Of a stretch of 64,000 nucleotides of DNA, positions 18,899 to 28,221 are shown one piece after another. Both the position numbers and the translations under genes were made by a program. The first letter of the stretch is position 1, and the number at the start of each line of letters is the position of its first letter. This DNA is from Pseudoteredinibacter isoporae (GTDB lineage: Bacteria; Pseudomonadota; Gammaproteobacteria; Pseudomonadales; Cellvibrionaceae), in contig NZ_JAAONY010000002.1 in the NCBI RefSeq assembly GCF_011602085.1, positions 1,550,001 to 1,614,000 of the forward strand. Reading direction: 5' to 3'. The notes beneath the pieces were generated by a model. That model was not told where the DNA came from. It did no database searches and saw nothing but the letters and a program-made list of their open reading frames with translations.

Positions 18899-19189
18899 TT
18901 ATTGTCCCCCTAGACAAATAAAGCGTTGTCACTCCACCCTCTATCGTGCTTCTCTATGCGTTACGTTGCATGGGCACGATTTTGTTGTTGGTGGCTTCGT
19001 GAAAAACTGGCTTTTTTCTTGGTATTTACCAGATTCACTCAACCCACACCCACCAAAACGCATTAGATTTGAATTGCCAATAATTAATAAATTGCACTTA
19101 TTAAATAAAGTATCGTCTAAACGAATGGCGGATATAACCGCATGTTACTGACTAACGCGAAACTTAACAAGAGCTGAACGGAACAAACT

Positions 19190-20038
19190 ATGACCATCAG
19201 TCGACGTCTTATTCTGCTGAGCGCCCTCCTCCTGCTCAGCGCATGCAGTACTCAATATGCCTATCGTTTAGCCGATTGGTGGCTGGAAAATCAAGTGGAG
19301 GAATACCTGGACCTGAATCGCGAGCAGCAGAAGCAGCTCAGCAATGCCATTGATGAATGGCATGTTTGGCATCAGAAAGAAGAATTACCCCGCTACCGAA
19401 GCCTTCTCGACAATCTCCAGCAGGCCCTCAACCAGGACAGCATCAGCACTGAACAAATCGCGGCCTTTGAAGAAGATGCCACAGCAGTGTGGAAACGTCT
19501 GCTGCACAAAGGCGGCCCTCTATTGGCCGAGCTGACACTGGCCCAGGACCAGAAACAAAGACAGTACCTGTACAAGCAAATTGAAGCCAATAACGACGAA
19601 TTGCGGGAGAAATTCAGCGACCGTAGCGAACAGGAACGCCGGGAGCGCGGCCGGGAAGGCATGGAGAAACAGGTACGCGAAACCTTAGGCAAACTCAACG
19701 ACGCTCAAAAGCAGAAGATTCAGCAGTGGTCCGAAACCTTTATGCTGGGCGCCGAAATCGAACTGGCTCAACGCCTGCACTGGCAGGAGCGCTTCAGGGA
19801 CATTCTGGAAGGCCCAAGAACCGAGGACAGCCAAACTCAATTACTGGCTCTGTTTGAAAACCCGCGTAGCGAATGGTCAAAAGAAAAGCTGGAACTCGAG
19901 GACCACAACCGGATTTTGCAACGCCAGCTCTTGAGTGATCTCTTTCAGTTAAGCGATGAAAAACAGAAGAAACGCTTGCACAAGCAAATCAGTAAATACC
20001 AGGACTTGCTTGAAAAGATGGCCAAACAGAAACTTTAG
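19190..20038 (+). CDS. DUF6279-like lipoprotein, helical
   Basis: The 282-residue precursor has a lipoprotein signal peptide with the lipobox LLSAC near residue 19. The mature part is highly charged and almost entirely helical, with repeated Glu/Gln/Lys heptad-like segments (NREQQKQLSNAIDEWH, SEQERRERGREGMEKQ). This is typical of the DUF6279 family of gammaproteobacterial lipoproteins, whose role is unknown. It should be acylated by Lnt, encoded just upstream. It converges with the TetR gene and overlaps its end by 4 bases. Confidence 0.8.
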   Translation: MTISRRLILLSALLLLSACSTQYAYRLADWWLENQVEEYLDLNREQQKQLSNAIDEWHVWHQKEELPRYRSLLDNLQQALNQDSISTEQIAAFEEDATAVWKRLLHKGGPLLAELTLAQDQKQRQYLYKQIEANNDELREKFSDRSEQERRERGREGMEKQVRETLGKLNDAQKQKIQQWSETFMLGAEIELAQRLHWQERFRDILEGPRTEDSQTQLLALFENPRSEWSKEKLELEDHNRILQRQLLSDLFQLSDEKQKKRLHKQISKYQDLLEKMAKQKL

Positions 20039-20670
20039 GTCTCGTTCCGGCTGAGCGCAGCCCAGATAAATTCAAAGCAGCCATCGGCGTACTCCGACAT
20101 ACGATCAGCCTTGTCTTCATAGAGGCAAGAGCTGATCACACGATTGATCCCACCCGCAATCATTTCCGAGACAACATCTTCCTGCAAGCCGGGCTTAATC
20201 AGGTTTTGCTCAATCGCCAGCTTATACACTTCACGACCAATCTGGCGATGCTGATAATGCGCAGGAGAAGCGCTCTGCAGCCAATACACAATGGGAATAT
20301 TCAGAAATACCATGCGGGCAACAGCGGGGCGTTGTTGATAAAAGCCAAGAATGACATCGACCTGCGCGCGGATTTTGTCCTTGACGCTGCTCATCTCATC
20401 GACTTTTTCGGCGGTCAGCTCGGCCAGCGCCTGCAAATCCTGCTCGACACAGGCCGCTAACAACTGCTCTTTATTGCCAAAATATTTGTAGACGGTCTTT
20501 GGGCTGACCTTCGCTTGCGTGCAGATATCCCGAATACCCACTTCGTGGAACATACCTTCGGAAAACAGATGAATCAGCACATTGCGCAATTTTTCCAACG
20601 CTTCAGCTGAAATCAGTCGCCTGTCCGCACCGTCTTCCCCTGTTTTGGAAGGCTCGGTTTGATCTACCAT
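20035..20670 (-). CDS. TetR/AcrR-family transcriptional regulator
   Basis: The 211-residue protein has an N-terminal TetR helix-turn-helix around residues 30-75 (VGIRDICTQAKVSPKTVYKYFGNKEQLLAAC). The C-terminal ligand domain is variable. It lies 23 bases downstream of the acyltransferase gene on the same strand and may be co-transcribed with it. Regulation of lipid or membrane metabolism is thus an inference from context only. Confidence 0.88.
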   Translation of the reverse strand: MVDQTEPSKTGEDGADRRLISAEALEKLRNVLIHLFSEGMFHEVGIRDICTQAKVSPKTVYKYFGNKEQLLAACVEQDLQALAELTAEKVDEMSSVKDKIRAQVDVILGFYQQRPAVARMVFLNIPIVYWLQSASPAHYQHRQIGREVYKLAIEQNLIKPGLQEDVVSEMIAGGINRVISSCLYEDKADRMSEYADGCFEFIWAALSRNET

Positions 20671-20693
20671 ACCTTGTCCCTATTCCCGCCCGT

Positions 20694-21287
20694 TTACTGC
20701 CGCTTGGGAGAAATGCCGACAAATTTTTCGTTCACATAATCACGCAACTCATCGGCCTCTGCCTCAAAATTACCTTCGCTGTAAAACTTTTTGTCGATCA
20801 CGATACGTTTACCCGGACCATCAAAACCGATGACAACCACGGGCACATTGCTGCGGTGGGCAATTCTCAGAAAACCGGTCTTCCACTTCGAGACTTTGGA
20901 ACGAGTACCTTCAGGAGTTATCGCCACCCAGCATTTATCGTGGTCAGCATAATAGCTCGCGACCTGCTCGACAATACCACCGGCAGCGGAGCGGTCTGTA
21001 GGAATACCGCCCAGCCATTTCCAGGCACCCGCTACCGGCCAGAAAAAAGCTTCTTTTTTCATAAGATAAGAAATTTTCACACCAAGGCCCATAATGGCCG
21101 GCATCGCGACGACGAAATCCCAATTCGAGGTGTGCGGAGCCAGAGCCACCATGATTTTCTTTTCATTGGGCAACTCACCTTCCAGGGTCCAGCCAAACAA
21201 TCGCAATAAAGTGCGGCCTAACCAGCGACTGAAGCGGTTACCCAAGCGCGGCATATTTTCTGGAGCCTTAGTGTGGATTGGTCCCAT
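20694..21287 (-). CDS. 1-acyl-glycerol-phosphate acyltransferase-like protein
   Basis: The 197-residue protein is a PlsC-type acyltransferase. The HX4D catalytic motif is HTSNWD near residue 53, and the glycerol-phosphate-binding motif is PEGTRS near residue 124. It is shorter than PlsC and belongs to the compact family seen beside TetR genes. It probably acylates a lysophospholipid or similar acceptor at the inner membrane. It lies 47 bases downstream of prfC on the same strand. Confidence 0.85.
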   Translation of the reverse strand: MGPIHTKAPENMPRLGNRFSRWLGRTLLRLFGWTLEGELPNEKKIMVALAPHTSNWDFVVAMPAIMGLGVKISYLMKKEAFFWPVAGAWKWLGGIPTDRSAAGGIVEQVASYYADHDKCWVAITPEGTRSKVSKWKTGFLRIAHRSNVPVVVIGFDGPGKRIVIDKKFYSEGNFEAEADELRDYVNEKFVGISPKRQ

Positions 21288-21334
21288 GATGTCACCTATC
21301 TACTCTTACTTACTAATCACAGACGATCGAATTA

Positions 21335-22918
21335 TCAGTGTTCCCGAGTGGAGCGGAATGCCACTTCAGGGTAACGTTCTTCACTCAAGGATAAATTCAC
21401 TCGAGTTGGCGCCAGATAGGTCAGATGGCCACCACCATCCAATGCCAGATTATCCGAGCACTTGCGTTTAAACTCTTCGAATTTTTTATCGTCTTCCGAC
21501 TCAACCCAACGAGCCGTATTCACATTGACCGATTCGTAAATGGCATCGACTTTATATTCATCTTTCAAGCGATACGCGACCACTTCAAATTGCAGTACAC
21601 CCACAGCGCCTACAATAATATCGTTGCTGTTCATCGGGAAGAAAACCTGGGTAGAACCTTCTTCGGAAAGTTGCTGCAAACCTTTTTGCAGCTGTTTGGT
21701 TTTCAAAGGATCTTTCAAGCGGATGCGGCGGAACATTTCCGGCGCAAAGTGTGGAATACCGGTAAACTTCAAGACCTCACCTTCGGTAAAGGTATCGCCG
21801 ATCTGAATGGTACCGTGATTGTGCAGGCCGATGATATCACCCGACATCGCCTCTTCCAGAAGCTCACGCTCACCGGCTTTAAAACTGACGGCGTCCGCGA
21901 TTTTGACGTCTTTGCCCAGACGCACATGACGCATTTTCATGCCTTTAGTGTAACGGCCGGAGCAGATGCGCATAAACGCAATGCGGTCGCGATGCTTAGG
22001 GTCCATATTGGCTTGAATTTTAAAAACAAAACCACTGAATTTTTCTTCAACCGGATCCACTTCACGAGTTTCGGTATTGCGAGCCAGGGGAGCCGGGGCC
22101 CACTCCACAAAGTCGTCCAACATTTCACGGACACCAAAATTCGCCAGAGCGGTTCCGAAAAAGACCGGAGTCAACTTGCCCGCAAGAAAAGCGTCCTGAT
22201 CCCATTCATGGCTGGCACCGCGGACCAATTCGATTTCATCAACATAATCGTCGTAGTACACACCGAGCAACTCACGAGCTTCATCAGAATCCAGCCCTTC
22301 GATACGAATATCATCCGTCAGAACGTAGTTCTTGCCTTGTTCAAAGACATGGATGGTATCGGTGTACAGGTTATAAACCCCTTTAAACTCCTTACCCATG
22401 CCAATCGGCCAGTTGATAGGCGCGGCCTCAATCTTCAGGACCTCTTCGATCTCGTCCAGCAGCTCAATCGGATCACGAATATCGCGGTCCATCTTGTTCA
22501 CAAAGCCAACGATAGGGGTATCGCGCAGTCGACAGACGTTCATCAGCTTGATGGTGCGGTCTTCCACACCCTTCGCGCCGTCAATCACCATCAACGCGGA
22601 ATCCACCGCCGTCAGAGTACGATAGGTATCTTCAGAGAAATCTTCGTGCCCGGGGGTATCGAGCAAGTTGACCATACGGCCACGATACGGGAACTGCATC
22701 ACCGATGAGGTGACCGAGATACCGCGCTCCTGCTCCATGCCCATCCAATCCGAAGTGGCGTGCCGATCGGCCTTCTTGCCCTTTACCGAGCCCGCAACCT
22801 GAATCAGCTGGCCCAGCAGCAACAGCTTCTCGGTAATGGTGGTTTTACCCGCATCCGGGTGAGAAATAATGGCAAAGCTGCGACGCTGTTGGATAGCATC
22901 GGTGATTTCGGTAGTCAT
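21335..22918 (-). CDS. prfC: Peptide chain release factor 3
   Basis: RF3 is a GTPase that ejects RF1 and RF2 from the ribosome after peptide release. The 527-residue protein shows the full GTPase set: [16 protein letters not shown] (G1), the G2 switch region with [19 protein letters not shown] (G3) and NKMDRD (G4). The RF3-specific C-terminal domains follow. The start [15 protein letters not shown] gives the normal length; the 44 extra codons upstream look non-coding. Its neighbours are unrelated in function. Confidence 0.97.
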   Translation of the reverse strand: MTTEITDAIQQRRSFAIISHPDAGKTTITEKLLLLGQLIQVAGSVKGKKADRHATSDWMGMEQERGISVTSSVMQFPYRGRMVNLLDTPGHEDFSEDTYRTLTAVDSALMVIDGAKGVEDRTIKLMNVCRLRDTPIVGFVNKMDRDIRDPIELLDEIEEVLKIEAAPINWPIGMGKEFKGVYNLYTDTIHVFEQGKNYVLTDDIRIEGLDSDEARELLGVYYDDYVDEIELVRGASHEWDQDAFLAGKLTPVFFGTALANFGVREMLDDFVEWAPAPLARNTETREVDPVEEKFSGFVFKIQANMDPKHRDRIAFMRICSGRYTKGMKMRHVRLGKDVKIADAVSFKAGERELLEEAMSGDIIGLHNHGTIQIGDTFTEGEVLKFTGIPHFAPEMFRRIRLKDPLKTKQLQKGLQQLSEEGSTQVFFPMNSNDIIVGAVGVLQFEVVAYRLKDEYKVDAIYESVNVNTARWVESEDDKKFEEFKRKCSDNLALDGGGHLTYLAPTRVNLSLSEERYPEVAFRSTREH

Positions 22919-23141
22919 TAAGTCGGCTCTCAGCTGCTGTCGCTCGCACGTTGGCGTAAAAAACCGAGCATTATAACGGCTTGTCACCAAAACCCCAGCC
23001 AAATACCGCGATTTAGCAGGGATTCCGCCCAGCGTCTTTCCTGCGGGCACTTTTCTCTAAATTCCGATCTCTAAATTCCGATGAATCTCCTCAGGTGAGG
23101 CGCCCTAAGGCCCGCCAATCCATGGGGATAAGCGTTTTAAA

Positions 23142-23177
23142 CAAGTGCCCGCCGGAACGCCCCCTGGCGAGCACTTG
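23142..23177 (-). terminator. Probable terminator of the acyl-CoA dehydrogenase operon
   Basis: On the minus strand a stem of CAAGTGC and CGCC with their complements, broken by one mismatch, is followed by TTTAAAA. It lies about 30 bases past the stop of the last acyl-CoA dehydrogenase gene. The T-tract is short, so efficiency is uncertain. Confidence 0.5.
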
Positions 23178-23204
23178 CCAATATCTCGACAGAAGAACCG
23201 GGCC

Positions 23205-24335
23205 CTAACTCAGCTCCTGATAACGCTGGGCATGGTAATCGCTGTTTCCAAACAGCATTTCCAGCATGGTCAGGCGCTTGAAATAGTGCCCCACATCCAG
23301 CTCATCCGTCACCGCAATGCCGCCGTGGATCTGCACCGACTCCTGTCCGATACGGCGTGCAGCCTGTCCAATACGGTATTTTGCCGCCGAAATGGCCTTG
23401 GCCGACTCAGCCGGGTCCTGCTCGCTGAGCAGAACCGCTCGCAGCAGCATGGATTTCGCCTGCTGATGCTCAACAAACATATCCGCCATGCGATGCTGGA
23501 GCGCCTGGAATTTCGAGATTGGCACACCAAACTGCACACGGGTCTTGGTGTATTCAACGGTTTTTTCCAGACTGACACCCATGGCACCAACCGCTTCAGC
23601 ACAAGCCGCCAGACAGGCATTGTCGATGACCGCTTCAACCGCCGACAGCGCCTGGCCTTCTTCGCCCAACAACGCCGAGGCTTCCAGCTCAACTTTGTCA
23701 AAGCTTACTTCGGCCGCGTTACTGCCATCCTGAAGCTTATAACCCTGACGTTTTACGCCCCCCGCATTGGCATCCACCATAAACAGACTCAAACCATCGC
23801 GATCCGCAGAAGCACCCGAGGTTCTTGCCAACACCAGCAGCTTGTCTGCAGCCGCACCGTTCATGACGACCGCCTTTTGGCCATTCAATTGGTAGGTTGA
23901 GGCGGTTTTCTCTGCCGCCGCGTTCACTTTGTGCAGGCAGTAACGGCTATCCGCTTCGGTAAATGCAAACGCCCACTGACACTGGCCAGCCATCAGCTCG
24001 CCCAGCAACTCCGCTTTCTGCTCATCGCTACCCAGACGAGAAATCAAACCACCCGATAGAATGACATTGGCCACATAGGGTTCCATGAGCAAGCCCTTGC
24101 CAAATTCTTCCATCAACACCATCACGTCAGCAGCACCACCGCCCATGCCTCCATCTTCTTCGGAAAAAGGCACCATCAACCAACCAAGCTCTGCAAACAA
24201 ATTCCAGAAATCCTGATTGAAATTAGCTTCGCTGTTCACCGTGGCCATGCGAGTATCAAAGTCGTAATCGTTCTGCACGAATTTAGCGACACTGTCTTGC
24301 AGCATTTGCTGCTCTTGAGATAAAGAAAAATCCAT
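23205..24335 (-). CDS. Acyl-CoA dehydrogenase family protein, small-subunit type
   Basis: The 376-residue protein has the acyl-CoA dehydrogenase fold: an N-terminal helical domain, a central beta domain (CQWAFAFTEADSRYCL) and a C-terminal helical domain ending VQIHGGIAVTDELDVGHYFKR. The usual catalytic-Glu loop (YEGT) is absent; the terminus reads LTMLEMLFGNSDYH. This pattern occurs in the non-catalytic or half-site subunit of heteromeric dehydrogenases of steroid and fatty-acid side-chain degradation. It is the last gene of three on this strand, 10 bases after its likely partner. Confidence 0.85.
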   Translation of the reverse strand: MDFSLSQEQQMLQDSVAKFVQNDYDFDTRMATVNSEANFNQDFWNLFAELGWLMVPFSEEDGGMGGGAADVMVLMEEFGKGLLMEPYVANVILSGGLISRLGSDEQKAELLGELMAGQCQWAFAFTEADSRYCLHKVNAAAEKTASTYQLNGQKAVVMNGAAADKLLVLARTSGASADRDGLSLFMVDANAGGVKRQGYKLQDGSNAAEVSFDKVELEASALLGEEGQALSAVEAVIDNACLAACAEAVGAMGVSLEKTVEYTKTRVQFGVPISKFQALQHRMADMFVEHQQAKSMLLRAVLLSEQDPAESAKAISAAKYRIGQAARRIGQESVQIHGGIAVTDELDVGHYFKRLTMLEMLFGNSDYHAQRYQELS

Positions 24336-24345
24336 GTCGCGCTCC

Positions 24346-25545
24346 TTATAAACCTAAAACCGCTTTGCAGATGATATTTTTTTGAATTTCGTTGCTGCCA
24401 CCGTAGATGGAGGCCTTGCGATTATTAAAGTACTTTGGAGCTGAATTTGCCGCCGTATCCGGGCCGACATGCTCACCCTCGAAGTCGGGCAAAAATTGTT
24501 CTTTCACAAACGGCAAACTGTAGTAACCGGCCACATCCATATAAAGTTCATCAATTGCCTGAGCCACCTCAGTGCCTTTGATTTTCAAAATGGAGGATTC
24601 CGGGCCCGGTGCTTTACCTGTGCTCACCGCTGCCAATGTACGCAGCTCGGTAAATTCCAAAGCTTGCAATTCAATTTCTGCATCCAGCAACTTAGACTGG
24701 AAACGAGAATCTTCCGCCAAACTGCCCATGCCCGTAGACGCCTCTGTAGCCAGCTTTTTCAGTTTTTCCAAGCGCACTTTCGAATGCGCCACTCGTGCAA
24801 TACCCGTACGTTCATGGGTCAGCAATACCTTGGCGTAGGTCCAACCCTTGCCCTCTTCACCGATACGGTTTTCCACGGGCACACGTACATTATCAAAGTG
24901 GATTTCATTCACTTCACGGTGACCATCCAGAGTGATAATGGGCGATACCGTAATACCGGGATCATCCATGTCCACCAGAACAAAACTGATGGCTTCCTGA
25001 TTTTTGGTGTTCGCATCGCCCGTGCGAACCAGACAGAAAATCCAGTCTGCATAGTGCCCCAAGGTCGTCCAGGTTTTGGTGCCGTTAATCACATAGTGGT
25101 CGCCATCGCGAACAGCGCTGGTTTTCAGCGACGCCAAATCTGAACCGGCATTGGGTTCAGAGTAACCCTGACACCACCACACATTACTGTTGAGAATATC
25201 CGGCAAAAAGCGTTGTTTTTGCTCTTCGTTACCATAGGTATAGATAACCGGCGCGACCATTTTCATACCAAACGGCACCACATCAGGTGCTCCCGCTTTG
25301 GCGCATTCATTGGCCCAAATGTATTTTTGAGTTGGGGTCCAACCGGTGCCCCCGTACTCAACAGGCCAGTTCACCGCAGCCCAACCTTTTTCGGCCAGGA
25401 TCTTCTGCCAACGTACATGATCGTCTTTACTGGTGGGCGTGCCTGCCAGGACCTTGCGACTGATTTCCTGAGGTAACTGTTCCTCAAGAAACTGACGCAC
25501 CTCAGCTTCAAAGGCTTTCTCCTCAGCGGAAAAATCGATATTCAT
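24346..25545 (-). CDS. Acyl-CoA dehydrogenase family protein, large-subunit type
   Basis: The 399-residue FAD-dependent dehydrogenase has the flavin/substrate signature CQGYSEPNAGSDLASLKT and the C-terminal IYGGSNEIQKNIICKAVLG. In this branch the GGSNEIQ loop replaces YEGTSQIQ. It is tightly coupled to the small-type gene downstream (10 bases), which suggests a heteromeric enzyme acting on a bulky or long-chain acyl-CoA. The actual substrate is not determinable. It follows the third dehydrogenase gene by about 75 bases. Confidence 0.88.
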   Translation of the reverse strand: MNIDFSAEEKAFEAEVRQFLEEQLPQEISRKVLAGTPTSKDDHVRWQKILAEKGWAAVNWPVEYGGTGWTPTQKYIWANECAKAGAPDVVPFGMKMVAPVIYTYGNEEQKQRFLPDILNSNVWWCQGYSEPNAGSDLASLKTSAVRDGDHYVINGTKTWTTLGHYADWIFCLVRTGDANTKNQEAISFVLVDMDDPGITVSPIITLDGHREVNEIHFDNVRVPVENRIGEEGKGWTYAKVLLTHERTGIARVAHSKVRLEKLKKLATEASTGMGSLAEDSRFQSKLLDAEIELQALEFTELRTLAAVSTGKAPGPESSILKIKGTEVAQAIDELYMDVAGYYSLPFVKEQFLPDFEGEHVGPDTAANSAPKYFNNRKASIYGGSNEIQKNIICKAVLGL

Positions 25546-25619
25546 TATTATTCCTCTTGCTGTACGCGGCGATACAAGCTGCCGACATATGATGATTAAT
25601 TTTTCTGTATTTCCGGGTT

Positions 25620-26777
25620 TTAAACTGACTGAAATTCTTTTACCAGGTTTTTGGCAATAACCATTTGTTGAATCTGGCTGGTGCCCTCATACAGGCGGAA
25701 CAAACGTACATCGCGATAAAAACGCTCGACACCGTAATCGGCAATGTAACCACTGCCACCATGAACCTGTACGGCCCGATCAGCAACTCGCCCAACCATT
25801 TCGGTGCAAAACAATTTACTGCACGAGGCTTCTGTACCGTGGGGCAAACCATCGTCTCGCTTGCGCGCGCAGTCCAACACCATGGACTGGCCGGCATAGA
25901 TTTCCATCTTGCTGTCTGCCAACATCGCCTGAATTAACTGATGCTCGGCAATCGCCTTGCCAAACTGTTTGCGCTCGGTCGCATAGCGAAGCGAGTCATC
26001 CAGCAATCGCTGAGCAATGCCCACGCTCAGAGCCGCAATGTGCAAACGTCCCCGGTTGACTACCTTCATCGCGGTGTAAAAGCCCTTGCCTTCCTCACCA
26101 CCAATTAAGTTGGCCTTGGGAACCGCAACCTCGTCGAAGTTTACATCGCAGGTTAGAGAGCCCGCGTGTCCCATTTTTTTGTCTTTGGCCCCGAGACTGA
26201 TCCCTTCCGAATTCGCCTCAACCACGAATGCCGAAATACCGCGCGCTCCAGGCTGCTCCGGGTCTGTACGAGCCAATACCGTAAACAAGTCAGCTCTCGG
26301 CGCATTGGTAATAAAACGCTTGGTTCCGTTGAGAATGTAGTGATCACCCTCCAGACGAGCGCGAGTAGTCAGAGAGGCGGAATCCGAGCCTGCATCCGGC
26401 TCGGTAAGACAGAAGGACGCGATGCATTCCCCACTGGCCAGTTTTGGCAGAAAACGCTCGCGCTGCTCATCGGTGCCGTCAAACACCAACGCTGCGGAAC
26501 CAATGCCATTATTGGTCCCCACGAGAGAACGAAAGGCTGGAGAAGTGCCCCCCAGCGTCATAGCGGCCTCAACCTCCTCTTCCATGGTCATACCCAAACC
26601 GCCGTAGGCCTCAGGAATGGTCAGACCAAACAACCCCATCTCCCGCATCTCCTGGACCACCTCTTCAGGAATATCATCCTCCTCCGCAACCTGATCTTCC
26701 AAAGGCCGCAACCGCTCATTCACATAGCGCTGCAACACATCCAACAAGGCCTGATGACTCTTGATATCTCTTATCAC
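25620..26777 (-). CDS. Acyl-CoA dehydrogenase (homotetrameric short/medium-chain type)
   Basis: The 385-residue protein carries the standard signatures SFCLTEPDAGSDSASL, QVHGGSGYIADYGVERFYRDVR and LYEGTSQIQQMVIAKNL. The glutamate of YEGT is the expected catalytic base, so unlike its two neighbours it looks fully canonical. It would perform the first oxidation step of beta-oxidation on an acyl-CoA. The start is GTG after AGGA. It is the first gene of the three-gene unit and has an inverted-repeat operator candidate 21-62 bases upstream. Confidence 0.92.
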   Translation of the reverse strand: MIRDIKSHQALLDVLQRYVNERLRPLEDQVAEEDDIPEEVVQEMREMGLFGLTIPEAYGGLGMTMEEEVEAAMTLGGTSPAFRSLVGTNNGIGSAALVFDGTDEQRERFLPKLASGECIASFCLTEPDAGSDSASLTTRARLEGDHYILNGTKRFITNAPRADLFTVLARTDPEQPGARGISAFVVEANSEGISLGAKDKKMGHAGSLTCDVNFDEVAVPKANLIGGEEGKGFYTAMKVVNRGRLHIAALSVGIAQRLLDDSLRYATERKQFGKAIAEHQLIQAMLADSKMEIYAGQSMVLDCARKRDDGLPHGTEASCSKLFCTEMVGRVADRAVQVHGGSGYIADYGVERFYRDVRLFRLYEGTSQIQQMVIAKNLVKEFQSV

Positions 26778-26797
26778 GGGGCATTCCTATTCACAGA

Positions 26798-26839
26798 GTG
26801 TTCCGCAATAGTAGCAGCATATTCCGCAGTGCGGAACAC
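26798..26839 (-). promoter_or_regulatory. Inverted-repeat operator candidate upstream of acyl-CoA dehydrogenases
   Basis: Three copies of the half-site TTCCGCA are present. GTGTTCCGCA (26798-26807) is the exact reverse complement of TGCGGAACAC (26830-26839). A further TTCCGCA at 26822-26828 forms a 7-1-7 palindrome with the latter. The position, just ahead of the first dehydrogenase gene, suggests a repressor site of TetR type. The regulator is not identified. Confidence 0.5.
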
Positions 26840-27252
26840 CGTATACCAGGGGTACGATATTGACAGGAGTATGCCCCAAAAAATAAAGGGCTAATTTGAG
26901 AAAACTGAGACAACGTTGAAAACCGGATATCAGTTACAGCCAGAGCGGGAAATTGGAGGCGTATTAGCTTGGAAGGCAAGGTGCTATTTGAGCTGATCTT
27001 GGATTTTTTTGGTCATTCGAGCTTTCATCTCTTGGATGCCTTTTACCGAGCACTTCATGGTGATTCAGAGATTCCACCACCGCCCAACCGGCCTTTAGGG
27101 GCACCGAAAACCCTACCAAGCACCTTCTTTTCGCGCTCGGAAAGTGATTGCAAGTCTTCTTGATTTAGCTGTCTTATTACGGTTCCAGATTGTCAGAACA
27201 TAGGAGAAATAAGCAAGCCTGCAAACCCATCCCGCCTTCTTATTTTAAGTGC
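26840..27252. other. Gene-poor boundary of the accessory island
   Basis: No convincing gene lies here. On the minus strand an open frame of 45 codons without a usual start (27055-27192) ends in a TGA. That TGA overlaps the ATG of a 24-codon frame (26984-27058, MKCSVKGIQEMKARMTKK) as ATGA. The pair may be the decayed remains of one gene. Base composition becomes AT-richer from here on. Confidence 0.3.
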
Positions 27253-27576
27253 CTACAGGGAATCCTCATTATCGAAGTAAGACTCGCCACAACCCCAATA
27301 CAAATCATACTTCCTCTGAAAGTACTTTAAATAACCCTCCACATCAGAAGCCATGGACAAAGCCTGAATAGAGTCAGCTCCGTGAACCTCATCGGAGAAC
27401 TTTTCTGGCAATCCTACAATTTCCACTTTGCAAACCGACGCGCCGGAATGAACAGCAAATCCAAGCTCTTCGCTGGAGACATCTCGAGGTTCATGAATCA
27501 ACACCTTGATTTTTTTCTTGAGGCTTTCTCCTTTTAGAGAATACAAAAGCTCTCGTTTAGCAATAACCTTACTCAT
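27253..27576 (-). CDS. Hypothetical small protein of the RHS island
   Basis: The 107-residue protein begins MSKVIAKRELLYS and has no signal peptide or membrane segment. A middle stretch, VCKVEIVGLPEKFSDEVHGADSIQALSMA, loosely recalls the DUF6968 family often found among immunity-like genes; this is a weak resemblance. The ATG at 27576 is preferred over a TTG seven codons upstream. It is the last small gene trailing the RHS gene, and an accessory or immunity-like role is only an inference from position. Confidence 0.55.
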   Translation of the reverse strand: MSKVIAKRELLYSLKGESLKKKIKVLIHEPRDVSSEELGFAVHSGASVCKVEIVGLPEKFSDEVHGADSIQALSMASDVEGYLKYFQRKYDLYWGCGESYFDNEDSL

Positions 27577-27670
27577 ACCAAAATTATTCCAGTCCAAGTC
27601 TTTAGGTCACAGCCACGCCTAACAAAGCCGCAACTAAACGCGATAAATGTCGACGCCAAAATCAACGTTC

Positions 27671-27963
27671 TCACCCCCCACCTCTCAACTCAATCTCACA
27701 AAAAGCATTGAACGAAACCAGCAATACAAAAAATGCTAAAACACTAAACACAAAAATGTAAATTGCGAGACCAAGATAACCACTCACATTGGGGTATGGC
27801 AGTAAGTACGGAATCCCTGCCAACAATATTATCGACCTCATTCCGCCACTTAAAGTCAGCTTAGAACCGCATCTCGAACAATCAAACTTCTTCACATTAC
27901 CAAAAAAATCCATAGTAAAGATATTTCATTGCCACATGCCGGACAATTCTTGCGAAGCTTCAT
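27671..27963 (-). pseudogene. Frameshifted zinc-ribbon membrane protein gene
   Basis: An ATG at 27963 with a good AAGGA site opens MKLRKNCPACGNEISLLWIF and then goes out of frame at a run of seven T residues (27902-27908, read as A on the plus strand). The continuing frame reads FFGNVKKFDCSRCGSKL, then two or three membrane segments (SIILLAGIPYLLPY, LGLAIYIFVFSVLAFFVLLVS). Adding one T would join the two frames into a 97-residue protein with two CxxC pairs (CPAC, CSRC) and a membrane anchor. It is either a real disruption, a sequencing error in the homopolymer, or slippage. The function is unknown. Confidence 0.65.
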
Positions 27964-28221
27964 TTGCCACATCCTTCATAACGCCTATTGTTGCATCGCC
28001 AAACACTAGCACACTGAACTTTCAGCACTCACAACTGAGTTTCGATTTACTTACCAGAACATAGCTCGCCCCAAAACAATCAGATTTCCTACAAGACTCA
28101 CGGGCTTAATTTTTGCTTGTTTAGTAGCTTTCACGCAACCACCTTGTATTGTCATACAAAAAGAAAAATCTTATCGGACGGGAATTATTATTAGTATCAG
28201 CCGGATTTTACACAACTATAA

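Noticed and set aside
21425-22708. 427-codon plus-strand frame
   Set aside because: It lies fully antisense to prfC, which has all GTPase motifs; no domain is visible in the antisense product.
23056-23085. Tandem copy of CTCTAAATTCCGAT in the gap before prfC
   Set aside because: Only two copies and no structure; probably a local slippage duplication.
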